A stretch of 64,000 bases of DNA from Ramlibacter albus (lineage in GTDB: Bacteria; Pseudomonadota; Gammaproteobacteria; Burkholderiales; Burkholderiaceae_C): positions 124,001 to 188,000 of the forward strand of contig NZ_JACORU010000002.1 in NCBI RefSeq assembly GCF_014297445.1, written 5' to 3'. Positions 20,240 to 29,600 of this stretch are shown one piece after another (the first letter of the stretch is position 1; each line of letters starts with the position of its first letter). The notes below the pieces were generated by a model. It had not been told where the DNA came from, did not search any database, and was given only the letters and a program-made list of their open reading frames with translations. A program made the position numbers and the translations under genes.

Positions 20240-21572
20240 CGAACACCATCGACTTGCGGTCCCAGTTGTACTTGCGCTTGCGGGCCTCGGGCAGCCAGTC
20301 CGGGTCCACCTGAACGAACCCGCGCTTGAGGAACCAGTGCATGGTGCGGGTGGTGAGCACGAAGATGCTCTCCAGCCCCATCGAGCGGGCGCGCTGCTCC
20401 ACGCGCTTGAGCACCTTCTCGCCGTCGCCCTGGCCCTGGCTTTGCGGCGACACCGTCAGCGCCGCCATCTCGCCGGTCTTCGCCTCGGGGTAGGGGTAGA
20501 GCGCCGCGCACGCGAAGATCACGCCGTCGTGCTCGATGATGGTGTAGTTGGCGATGTCGCGCTCGATCTCGGTGCGGTCGCGCTTGACGAGCGTGCCGTC
20601 CTTCTCGAACGGCTCGATCAGCTGCAGGATGCCGCCCACGTCGTCGGCCGTCGCCTCGCGCAGCTCCTCCAGCTTCTCGTCCACCACCATCGTGCCGATG
20701 CCGTCGTGCACGTAGATTTCCAGCAGGATCGCGCCGTCCACCGAGAAAGGGATGATGTGGCTGCGCTCCACGCCGGCCTTGCACGCCTTCACGCAGTGCT
20801 GCAGGTAGAAGGCGGTGTCGGTCGGCTTTTCCGCAGGGGGGAGGCTTCGTAGCAGCTGTTCCGCGGCGGCGAGCGGCAGCTCGGTGTCGATCGGGTTGTC
20901 CTCGCTTTCGGGTTCCAGCGGTTGGACGCGGATGCCCGGGACCTCCGCGAGGAAGATCAGCTTGTCCGCCTGCAGCGCGATGGCCACGCTGGTGGCGACT
21001 TCCTCCATCGCAAGGTTGAACGCCTCACCCGTCGGCGAGAAGCCGAAGGGCGAGATCAGCACCATGGCGCCGTGGTCCAGGGTGCGGCTGATACCGCCCA
21101 CGTCCACCTTGCGCACCACGCCGGAATGCTTGAAGTCCACGCCGTCGACGATGCCGACCGGGCGCGCGGTGATGAAGTTGCCGGAGATCACGCGCACGGT
21201 GGAGCCGGCCATCGGCGTGTTCGGCAAGCCCTGGCTGAAGGCCGCCTCGATCTCGAAGCGCAACTGGCCGGCGGCCTCCTGCGCGGAGTCGAGCGCCACT
21301 TCGTCCGTGATGCGCATGCCGTGCGAGTACTTCGCGGCGTGGCCCTTGGCCTTGAGCTGCTCGTTGACCTGCGGGCGGAAGCCGTGCACCAGCACGATCT
21401 TCACGCCCATGCTCTGGATCAGTGCGAGGTCCTGCGCGATGTGCTGCAGCTTGCCCGCCGCGATCGCCTCGCCCGCGATGCCGACCACGAAGGTCTTGCC
21501 GCGGTGCATGTGGATGTACGGCGCGACGGAGCGGAACCAGGGGACGAAGGTGAAATTGAAGATGGCGGACAT
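20226..21572 (-). CDS. argA: Amino-acid N-acetyltransferase (N-acetylglutamate synthase)
   Basis: A 448-residue two-domain enzyme making N-acetylglutamate, the first step of arginine synthesis. Residues 1-290 are an amino-acid-kinase-like domain (FVVGIAGEAIAAGKL, VLVHGFRPQVNEQL), which serves as the arginine-binding regulatory part. About 300-448 form the GNAT acetyltransferase domain, with ALTVSPQSQGQGDGEKVL as the acetyl-CoA-binding loop. Length fits the E. coli enzyme (443). Only 26 bp separate its start from the divergent membrane gene at 21599. Confidence 0.94.
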   Translation of the reverse strand: MSAIFNFTFVPWFRSVAPYIHMHRGKTFVVGIAGEAIAAGKLQHIAQDLALIQSMGVKIVLVHGFRPQVNEQLKAKGHAAKYSHGMRITDEVALDSAQEAAGQLRFEIEAAFSQGLPNTPMAGSTVRVISGNFITARPVGIVDGVDFKHSGVVRKVDVGGISRTLDHGAMVLISPFGFSPTGEAFNLAMEEVATSVAIALQADKLIFLAEVPGIRVQPLEPESEDNPIDTELPLAAAEQLLRSLPPAEKPTDTAFYLQHCVKACKAGVERSHIIPFSVDGAILLEIYVHDGIGTMVVDEKLEELREATADDVGGILQLIEPFEKDGTLVKRDRTEIERDIANYTIIEHDGVIFACAALYPYPEAKTGEMAALTVSPQSQGQGDGEKVLKRVEQRARSMGLESIFVLTTRTMHWFLKRGFVQVDPDWLPEARKRKYNWDRKSMVFVKKL

Positions 21573-21598
21573 CGCGCGCGAAGTGTATCGTGCGCGCC

Positions 21599-22816
21599 AT
21601 GGACGTGATTGCGGCGGGGTTCTGGGGGGCGTTCTTCGGGGCAGCCGTGCTCATGTTCGGCGCGTCCCTCTACGCCTTCGCCCGCTCCTTGCGCCGCGTG
21701 GCGCTGATGGCGGCGCTGTCCTCCGTGGTCTCCGCGCTCTTCGTCGTCGCTTACCTGGGCTGGCTGCCGGTGGGCGATGCCGATGCACAGGCGCGCCTGC
21801 TGGCTCACGTGGCGATGCTCTCGGCGGTGGTGCTGGCGCTGATGCTGCTCTCGATGCTCGGGTGGCTGCGCAGGCGCGAGCTGGCGCGGCCGGCGGTGGC
21901 CGCCCTGGTCGCCACGGGCGTGCTGGTGGCGGTGATTGGCTGGTTCCTCGAGCCGGTGCACGCGCTCGTGCTCAGTTCGGCCGTGGCCTTTCTCGTCGGC
22001 GCCACCATGCTGGGCATCGCGCTGCGCAGTGCCCTCAACGGCGACTCGCTGGGCTGGGCCGCCGTGGCCGGCGTGTGGTTCATGCTGCTCGCGGTGATCG
22101 GGCTCACCTGGATCGCCGTCGACCGCAACGTCGCCTGGCCGGTGCACGCGGTGAGCGCCACAGCCGGCGTGGCCTACCTCGCCGTGATGGCCGCGGCACT
22201 GTGGACGCGCTACTCGTACCTGCTGGAGCTGTCCGAGGTGATGGCGCATGGGCCCTCCTACGACCCCGTGACGCGCATGCGTTCGCACAGCGAGACCAGC
22301 CAGATGCTCGGCGACATCTTCGTGCGCCGCCCCGGCGAGCGGCAGCCGATCGGCATCGTGGTGGTGTCCATCGCCAACCTCTATGCGCTGGAGAACCTGC
22401 ATGGCCGTGCGGCTTTCAACCACGCGCTGTTCCTGTGCGCGAGCCGCCTGCGCCGCGTCGTGCCGGCGGGCGTTGCGACCGGGCGGCTCGGCGACGACGG
22501 TTTCCTGCTCGTGATGCACGACGTGGCCGACCCCGCGCGGCTCGTCCAGCTCGCGCGGCAGTTGCGCGAACGCCTCTCGCGGCCCGTCATCCTGAGCACC
22601 GGCCGCGACCCCGGGGAGCTGGACACCAGCCGCACCGAGTGGCGCGCGGAGGTGGGCGTGGGCCTGCTGACGGTGTACCCGCAGGTGCGGCCGTCGCAGG
22701 CGCTCGCGATGGTGCGCGCGATGTCGCGCACGGCGTGGAGCTACGCGAGCCGGATCGCGTGGTTCGACGATGCACGGGGGGAGATCGCGGAGCTGCCGAT
22801 TGCGGACGCGGCCTGA
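21599..22816 (+). CDS. Seven-helix membrane protein with degenerate GGDEF domain
   Basis: A 405-residue inner-membrane protein. About seven hydrophobic segments occupy residues 1-205. A GGDEF-like domain follows (about 220-390): it opens with YDPVTRMRSHSETSQML and carries RLGDDGFLLVM where GGDEF is expected. The active-site loop is therefore GDDGF rather than GG[DE]EF, so diguanylate cyclase activity is unlikely. It may bind GTP or act as a signalling scaffold. ATG 21599 is preferred to GTG 21590. It diverges from argA with a 26-bp gap. Confidence 0.7.
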   Translation: MDVIAAGFWGAFFGAAVLMFGASLYAFARSLRRVALMAALSSVVSALFVVAYLGWLPVGDADAQARLLAHVAMLSAVVLALMLLSMLGWLRRRELARPAVAALVATGVLVAVIGWFLEPVHALVLSSAVAFLVGATMLGIALRSALNGDSLGWAAVAGVWFMLLAVIGLTWIAVDRNVAWPVHAVSATAGVAYLAVMAAALWTRYSYLLELSEVMAHGPSYDPVTRMRSHSETSQMLGDIFVRRPGERQPIGIVVVSIANLYALENLHGRAAFNHALFLCASRLRRVVPAGVATGRLGDDGFLLVMHDVADPARLVQLARQLRERLSRPVILSTGRDPGELDTSRTEWRAEVGVGLLTVYPQVRPSQALAMVRAMSRTAWSYASRIAWFDDARGEIAELPIADAA

Positions 22817-22853
22817 GTCGCCCCGAAGCTCTCGCCGTCGCCGTGCGTTACTG

Positions 22854-24572
22854 TCACGGCTCGCAGTCCACGACTGCCCAGTACTGTCCCCCGTCCATGC
22901 GTCGACGTTGCAGCCGTTGTGGCATGCCAAGTTCTTCCATCCTGCTTCCCAGGGCAGCCAGGATGCTGGCGGGCTCCTCCTGGCGATGAGCGGCCCAGGC
23001 GCACGCCGTCGAAGCCGTGACGGCCCCGTTGGTGTTCATCAGTGCGAGCAGGTCGGCGAGGACGGGGGCCATGGTGCCTTTGAGGACGCCGTGGACGCGC
23101 ACCTCGACCTGCCCCTTGCTGTCGTCGAGAGGCCCGAGGCTCCATCCCTTGCCGTACACGACGGTCGCGCAGCTGGTGCCGGGCCCCGGGCTGAAACTTG
23201 CGGGTCCGCCTTCGGGTGCGTCGTCATTGAACACGTGCTTGTGGACGCAGGCTCCCGATGCATCCACGAACGGGTATTCGAAGCGTGCAGGGCCCAGGTG
23301 CGCGACGGTTTTCATTTCCGGGTAGTCTTCTTCGACGTGCGTGTGGTGGTGGACCTGCACAAGCAGCGGGTGGACCCCGGGCGGCGTGAGCGACGACGAC
23401 CGGCCCGTGGCCTTGCCATGCGAGTACGTGTGGTTGGTATTTCCGGACTGCCTCTCGCGCTCTGCGCCCAGATTGCAGAGAGCCTGCGCAACCATTGCCC
23501 TGCGCTTGTCCTTGGCCGCCCCCAGCACCGTGCTCGCTGCAAGAAAGGTCTTGAGCTTGTTCTGGACGTCGCAATCGCGATCGCTCTCGCAGCGGCCCGG
23601 GCCGGACGCTTTGTGTTCATCTGCCGGGACCTCGAAGGCTTTCACGGCATCCATCCAGGCCTGGTCTGCCTTGCGCAACTCGGGTGAGTGCAACGCAAGC
23701 CGCAGCGACACCCACAAGCCGGCGGAAATCGTTTCGCGTGCCCAGCCTTCGGTGTACAGGTGATAGTGCCCGGCGAGGTCGACGTAGTTCAGGATGATGG
23801 CGAGGATGCCGGGGGGAAACGCCGCCGGGTGGATGCGCGTGAGTCGATAGATGAATTCCGCCGGGTGGTCATGACCGTCCAGGCAGACCGGCAACTTCAG
23901 CCCGGCCAACGCTTCTTCCAGGCGCCGGCGCAGGCCCGAGACATCCTCGCCGCGGTCTTCGGCCCAATGCGCCAACTCGTCGTGCGTCACGTGCTTGACC
24001 GTCAGCAGCGCGAGCAGGTCCGCAAGGGCGCCGTCGATACTGCCGCTGGCGACGCCGTCGATGCGCACCTCGACCGCGCCTTCGGGGCCGTTGCGAGGCC
24101 CGAGTGTCAAACCCGTCCGCCCGGGTTCGCCAAGGGGGTGCTCGCCGGCGGGGGCCTCAAGGGGGGGAGCATGAAAGACGACTTCGGGCTCGCACGGCGG
24201 GTGCGTGGGGCCTGCAGCCGCCGCAGGCGCCTGATACCGTCGGCCTCGAGCCAGCAAGTCCCGCTGCGACTCGTCGAGGTGCTGCAGCACCTTGGAGTCG
24301 AATTCACGGTCCCCGCCGCTCGCGACTGCCATCTCGCGGGCATATCGCTCCTCGAATGCCACGATTTCCTTCAGCAATTCGCGCGCTTCGGCGAGTTCGG
24401 CGGCCGCGGCGACAGCCGCGGGGGAGCGTGGCGGCAGCGGGTCCGTACAGACGTGGATGCGGGGATCGGGCGCCTCGTCCGCACTTGCCACCGGCACTTG
24501 CAAGTACACAGCGGACGCATGCGTCGTGGTAGTGGTCGTGGTGCGGGTTTCGGTCGATTTTCCGGGGACCAT
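22854..24572 (-). CDS. Unknown protein with F-box-like motif and two copies of a ~95-residue module; candidate secreted effector
   Basis: A 572-residue protein of no family I recognise. The N-terminus is a disordered Thr run (TETRTTTTTTTHAS). About 50-110 is an acidic helical stretch. A first copy of a ~95-residue module lies at 153-248 (VEVRIDG, then ADLLALL, VTHDEL, LKLPVCL) and a second at 475-572 (VEVRVHG, ADLLALM, then WAVVDC at the end). Between them, 251-279 (FPPGILAIILNYVDL ... W277) resembles an F-box. A His-rich HHHTHVE segment near 409 is shared with the upstream paralogue. No membrane helix or signal peptide. It lies downstream of the paralogue at 24663-26471, same direction, 90-bp gap. 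A type III-like effector is a hypothesis. Confidence 0.6.
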   Translation of the reverse strand: MVPGKSTETRTTTTTTTHASAVYLQVPVASADEAPDPRIHVCTDPLPPRSPAAVAAAAELAEARELLKEIVAFEERYAREMAVASGGDREFDSKVLQHLDESQRDLLARGRRYQAPAAAAGPTHPPCEPEVVFHAPPLEAPAGEHPLGEPGRTGLTLGPRNGPEGAVEVRIDGVASGSIDGALADLLALLTVKHVTHDELAHWAEDRGEDVSGLRRRLEEALAGLKLPVCLDGHDHPAEFIYRLTRIHPAAFPPGILAIILNYVDLAGHYHLYTEGWARETISAGLWVSLRLALHSPELRKADQAWMDAVKAFEVPADEHKASGPGRCESDRDCDVQNKLKTFLAASTVLGAAKDKRRAMVAQALCNLGAERERQSGNTNHTYSHGKATGRSSSLTPPGVHPLLVQVHHHTHVEEDYPEMKTVAHLGPARFEYPFVDASGACVHKHVFNDDAPEGGPASFSPGPGTSCATVVYGKGWSLGPLDDSKGQVEVRVHGVLKGTMAPVLADLLALMNTNGAVTASTACAWAAHRQEEPASILAALGSRMEELGMPQRLQRRRMDGGQYWAVVDCEP

Positions 24573-24662
24573 GCGGGCAGCCTTGAAGTGAAACGGACCG
24601 CGTTTGAGTAACGCGGACGCAGTCCCCGGTTCCGGGCTCGCAAGGCAGGCCGACCCTGCTGC

Positions 24663-26471
24663 CTAGCGCGACTTGCTCTCGCCGGCGCTCGCGTGCGCCA
24701 GGAGCAACGCCCCGTGATGGAGCACGCGCATGCGCAGCGCGTTCATGACGGGGCGGCCCACCGCCCCCGCGAACTCACCCATGCCGAGCTGCTGCAGCCA
24801 CGGTGCCACACGCTCGGGCTGTGCGAACGAGGGCGGCCAGCGAATGCCTGCCTCGTCGATCGCGTCGAGCAGCTGCCGTTGAACCGCGAGTGCCCCACCG
24901 CCCTCGCGCACCATGCCCTCGACGGCGGCGCGCTGCCACTCGAGGTCCGCCGCGGCCAGCAGGTCCGCAACGACGTACGGTGGCGTGTTGTCGATCCGGC
25001 CGGCCCAGCGCTGGGGATCGAGCAGGCTGGTGAGCAGGCTGTTGCTCTCCCACGGTGAGGCGTTTTCGTTCCAGACCTGCTCGTCGCGCGGGTCGCGCCG
25101 GATGAAAGCCGCCAGCAGCGGTGCCGCGGGCGGGGCTGCCGGGTGGGCCGGCTGCAACGCGGCGATCGGCTCGAGCCAGAGGCAGCCGGTGCCGCCATCC
25201 GACCGGCCGACGCGCAGCTGCACCGGCAGGCGCTTTTCGGCAAGCAACGTGCGCAGCTTCAGGACCATCGAGCCGGGCGTGCCCGCAAGGGCCCGCGCGT
25301 CCATCCAGGTCTCCAGCCTGTCGAACGAGATGCGGCCTTCGCCCTGCAGCAGGCCGAGCACGCCGGCGAGGCCGGCGTCGATGGCGCCGCGGTCGACGCC
25401 GCCGACGAACACGGAGGTGGAGGCGCCGCGCACCTCCAGGTGCCAGCCGCCGTCGCCCTCGTGCCGCAAGGCCGGCGCCGAGCCGGTGCCGCTGCTGGAC
25501 GCCGACGCGCCGCCCGCCAGGTCGGCGTTGAACTCGTGCGTGTGGAAGTGGCCCGAGGGCCCGAAGCGCTGGGTGTAGACCCGGCGGGCGCCACCCCAAT
25601 GCTCGACGGTGCGCGTGTACTGTGCGCCCGTCGCGGGTTCGACGTGCGTGTGCGTGTGGCGCTGCGGCTGCAAACCCGTGCCCGCGCGCGGTGCCGGCGT
25701 GGAGGAGTAGCTGTTCTCTCCGCCATAGGAGAACGAGTGGCCGGGATCGGCGCGGCCTTGCGCGCGCAGGCAGGCCAACGCGCCCGTCGCGGGGCCTTCC
25801 GCGCCTTTCGCATCCATGCAGGCCTGCCCGAACGCGCTGGCCGCCGCTTGCCAGCCCTCGTACCTGGCCCACAACTGCGACCTGAGCGCGTCGGACGTGT
25901 CCCGAGCCTGCAGCCGTGGGTCGAGGCGACGGCTGACCTTGCCCAACCGGGCGGCCTGCGCGGCGCGCGCAAGCCACACGCGCCGGGGTTTCGGCGGGGC
26001 CGGTTGAGCGGCCAATTGCGCGGCCCACGCGTCCTGGGCTGCGTTCAAGGCCTTGAGAAGGGTTTCCGCCTTGTCGCGGGCCCAGGACTCGGCGCCGAGC
26101 AATTGGGACCAGCGTTCGACCTGTGGGAAGTAGTGCAGCGGCGCGGCGCCACGCGCCCAGTCCTGGCTGAACGCAACCGCAGCCTCCCGGTCGGGCAGGC
26201 AGGCCAGGATGATCGCGAGCACGGGAGGCGGGAACAGCGAATGCTCGCCGTCTGCCCGTGGCTGCACGTGGACGACGACTTCGGGTTCCGCGGTTGGGAC
26301 GCGCGGCGGCTCGGCTGCGGTGCACGCATACGTCGCGGGCCGCTTGTCTTCCGTCGAGGTCTCGGGCTCGGCGCGTCCTGCTGCGGCCGCGTGCGCGGCG
26401 GTGGTGTTGGTGTTGGTGTTGGTGTTGGTGTTGGTGTTGGTGAGCCTGTGGGTGCCGGCGGCGTGTTTCAA
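24663..26471 (-). CDS. Unknown protein with F-box-like motif, paralogue of the 22854-24572 gene; candidate secreted effector
   Basis: A 602-residue protein. The start TTG 26471 has AGGAG seven bases upstream; the frame stays open another 1.3 kb but that part is antisense to hrpA. Residues 11-24 are an Asn-Thr dipeptide run from a hexanucleotide repeat. An F-box-like helix motif is at 79-108 (FPPPVLAIILACLPD ... W105), with FPP-x-[IV]-LAIIL identical in position to the paralogue. RHTHTHVE (271-278), then ARRVY and HFHTHEFN (309-315), align with the paralogue's His-rich block. A single ~95-residue module spans 341-437. A unique helical C-terminus follows. No signal peptide or transmembrane helix. 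Function unknown. Confidence 0.6.
   Translation of the reverse strand: MKHAAGTHRLTNTNTNTNTNTNTTAAHAAAAGRAEPETSTEDKRPATYACTAAEPPRVPTAEPEVVVHVQPRADGEHSLFPPPVLAIILACLPDREAAVAFSQDWARGAAPLHYFPQVERWSQLLGAESWARDKAETLLKALNAAQDAWAAQLAAQPAPPKPRRVWLARAAQAARLGKVSRRLDPRLQARDTSDALRSQLWARYEGWQAAASAFGQACMDAKGAEGPATGALACLRAQGRADPGHSFSYGGENSYSSTPAPRAGTGLQPQRHTHTHVEPATGAQYTRTVEHWGGARRVYTQRFGPSGHFHTHEFNADLAGGASASSSGTGSAPALRHEGDGGWHLEVRGASTSVFVGGVDRGAIDAGLAGVLGLLQGEGRISFDRLETWMDARALAGTPGSMVLKLRTLLAEKRLPVQLRVGRSDGGTGCLWLEPIAALQPAHPAAPPAAPLLAAFIRRDPRDEQVWNENASPWESNSLLTSLLDPQRWAGRIDNTPPYVVADLLAAADLEWQRAAVEGMVREGGGALAVQRQLLDAIDEAGIRWPPSFAQPERVAPWLQQLGMGEFAGAVGRPVMNALRMRVLHHGALLLAHASAGESKSR
26407..26442. repeat. Hexanucleotide tandem repeat, six perfect copies of TTGGTG
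   Basis: Six uninterrupted TTGGTG units lie inside the 5' end of the minus-strand gene, where they encode alternating Asn and Thr. Unit length is a multiple of three, so slippage would change the length of the dipeptide run without a frameshift. The adjacent GTGGTG looks like a decayed seventh copy. Confidence 0.9.
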
Positions 26472-26606
26472 TCGAACGCTCCTGGAATGGGGAGGAAGGG
26501 CCCCACCGGTGGGTGCCGCGCACGGTGCGGCGAGTTCCGGGCGCGGACGATACGCAACGGTGAGCGCAACGCGGCCGGCCTCGGCCTTCGCGGGATAATC
26601 CCGCCC

Positions 26607-29600
26607 TTGTCCCTGAAGATTTCTTTCCCCGATTCCCTGCCGGTCTCCGCGAAGCGCGACGAGATCATGGCCGCGATGGCCGAGCACCAGGTGGTGATCG
26701 TCTGCGGCGAGACCGGCTCCGGCAAAACCACCCAGCTGCCGAAGATCGCGCTCGCGATGGGCCGCGGCAAGCTGGACGCACCCGACGGCCGCGGCAAGCT
26801 CATCGGCCACACCCAGCCGCGCCGTATCGCCGCGACCAGCGTGGCCAAACGCATCGCCGAGGAACTGCAGACGCCGCTGGGCGAAGTCGTCGGCTACAAG
26901 GTCCGCTTCAACGACCGCCTTTCCAAGGGTGCCTCCGTCAAGCTGATGACCGACGGCATCCTGCTGGCCGAGACGCAGTCCGACCCGCTTCTCAATGCCT
27001 ACGACACGATCATCATCGACGAGGCGCACGAGCGCAGCCTGAACATCGACTTCCTGCTCGGCTACCTGCGGCAGCTGCTGCCGCGCAGGCCGGACCTGAA
27101 GATCGTGGTGACGTCGGCGACGATCGATGCGGAGCGGTTCGCGCAGCACTTCGGTTCCACCAGGGGCCCTGCGCCGGTGATCTACGTCTCCGGGCGCATG
27201 TACCCGGTGGAGCAGCGGTGGCATCCCTTCGAGGAATCGCGCGAGTTCGACCTGAACGATGCCATTGCCGACGGTGTCGACGAGCTGTGGAAGGGCAACG
27301 CGCCCGGCGACATCCTGGTCTTCCTGCCCGGCGAGCGCGAGATCCGCGAGGCGGCCGACCACCTGCGCAAGCACCTCTCGCACAGCCCGCTCACGCGCAA
27401 CGCCGAGGTGCTGCCGCTCTTCGCGCGGCTGTCGCAGGCGGAGCAGGACCGCGTGTTCGACAACCACTTCGGGCGGCGCATCGTGCTCGCGACGAACGTG
27501 GCGGAGACCTCGCTCACCGTGCCCGGGATCCGCTACGTGATCGACGCGGGCACCGCGCGCGTGAAGCGCTACAGTTTCAGGAGCAAGGTGGAACAGCTGC
27601 TCGTGGAGCCGGTCAGCCAGGCCGCCGCCAACCAGCGGGCAGGGCGATGCGGCCGCGTTGCCAACGGCATCTGCATCCGCCTGTACGACCAGAAGGACTT
27701 CGCGGGCCGGCCACGCTTCACCGACCCCGAGATCCTGCGCTCCTCGCTCGCGGGCGTCATCCTGCGCATGAAGTCGCTGCACCTCGGCGCGGTGGAGGAC
27801 TTCCCCTTCATCGACCCGCCATCACGGCGAGCCATCGCCGACGGCTACCAGCTGCTCAACGAACTCGGCGCCGTGGACGACGCGAACGAGCTCACACCCA
27901 TGGGCGGCGAGCTCGCCCGCCTGCCGCTCGACCCGCGCGTGGGCCGCATCATCCTCGAAGGCCGCGAGCGCCATGCGCTCGAGGAAGTGCTGGTGATCGC
28001 CTCCGCCCTGTCGGTGCAGGACGTGCGCGACCGCCCGATGGAGATGCAGGCGCAGGCCGACCAGCAGCACGCCAAGTTCGACGACGAGAAGAGCGAGTTC
28101 TCGGGCTACCTCAGGTTGTGGCAGTGGCTGGACGAAGCGAAGGGCGGGCACGGCACGTCGCGCGCGCAGCGTGCGACAACTCCTGTGACGTCACCTGTGG
28201 TGCGGGCCGAAGGCCCACACCACAAGCTCTCGAACCGGCAATACGAGCAGCTGCTGCGCGCCAACTTCATCAACGTGCGCCGCGTGCGCGAATGGCGCGA
28301 CATCCACACGCAGCTGCACACGGTGGTCGCCGAGCACAAGTGGCGGATGAACACGCAGCCTGCGTCGTACGAGGAGCTGCACAAGGCGATGCTGTCCGGG
28401 CTGCTGGGCAACATCGGCGTGAAGATCGAGGACGCGGACGAATACCTCGGCGCGCGCGGCATCAAGTTCTACCGCCACCCCGGCGCGCACCTGAAGAAGC
28501 GGCCGGGCAAGTGGATCGTGTGCGCGGAGCTGGTGGAGACCACGCGCCTCTTCGGCCGCGGCATCGCCAACATCGAGCCGCACTGGATCGAGCAGGTGGC
28601 GGGGCACCTGCTGAAGAAGCAGTTGCTCGACCCGCACTGGGAGAAGAAGCAGGCGGAGGTGATGGCGCTGGAGCGCGCCACGCTCTACGGGCTCGTCATC
28701 TACAGCGGCCGCCGCGTGCCTTACGCGCGCGCCGACATGCAGGGCGCGCGCGACATCTTCATCCGCGAGGGCCTCGTCGAAGGGCAGTGGGAAACGCGAT
28801 TGCCCTTCCTCGCCGCGAACCTGAAGCTGGTGAAGCAGGTGCAGGACCTCGAACACAAGTCGCGCCGGCAGGACGTGCTGGTGGACGAGGAGCTGATCTT
28901 CGCGTTCTACGACCAGCAGCTGCCCAAGGACGTGTACAGCGGCACGACCTTCGAGCGCTGGTACCGCGAGGCGAGCCGCGGCAAGCCCGACCTGCTCAAG
29001 CTCACGCGCGACGAGCTGATGCGGCACGAGGCCGCGGGCATCACGACGCAGGCCTTCCCGAAGGTGGTGAAGCTGGGTGGCGTTGACTGCACGGCGACGT
29101 ACCTCCATGAACCCGGCGATGCACGCGACGGCGTCACGGTGACCGTGCCGCTCTTCGTGCTCAACCAGGTAAACGAGGAGCGCGCCGAGTGGCTCGTGCC
29201 GGGCATGCTGAAGGACAAGGTGCAGGCCTTGCTCAAGAGCCTGCCGCAGAAGCCGCGTTCGCGCTTCGTGCCGCTGCCGGAATCGGCGGCGCGCATCGCA
29301 TCGGACCTGTCCGGCGAGGACAAGTGGGCGCGCGGCTCGCTCACCGACGCGTTGCTGAAAGTCGTGCGCGACGAGACGAGCCTCGACGTCAAGCGCGCGG
29401 ACTTCAAGCTGGACATGGTCCCGGCGCACCTGTTCATGAACTTCCGCGTCGTCGACGAACACGGCCGGCAGCTTGGCATGGGCCGCAACCTCGGCGCGCT
29501 GAAGGCGGAGCTCGGTGCGCAGGCGCGCGGGGCGTTCCAGGCGCTGGCGGGCCTCACGGTCAAACCCGCAGCCGTGGCGGCAGAACCGTCATTCCCGCGG

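Noticed and set aside
24573-24662. Regulatory element between the two paralogues
   Set aside because: Ninety bases with no recognisable palindrome, terminator or promoter.
25143-26606. Upstream extension of the hrpA frame by about 490 codons
   Set aside because: It is antisense to the 602-residue gene; HrpA families begin near 26607 and no ribosome site supports an earlier start.
26472-27782. Upstream extension of the 602-residue minus-strand gene
   Set aside because: It is the shadow of hrpA; the TTG at 26471 has AGGAG and gives the sensible N-terminus.
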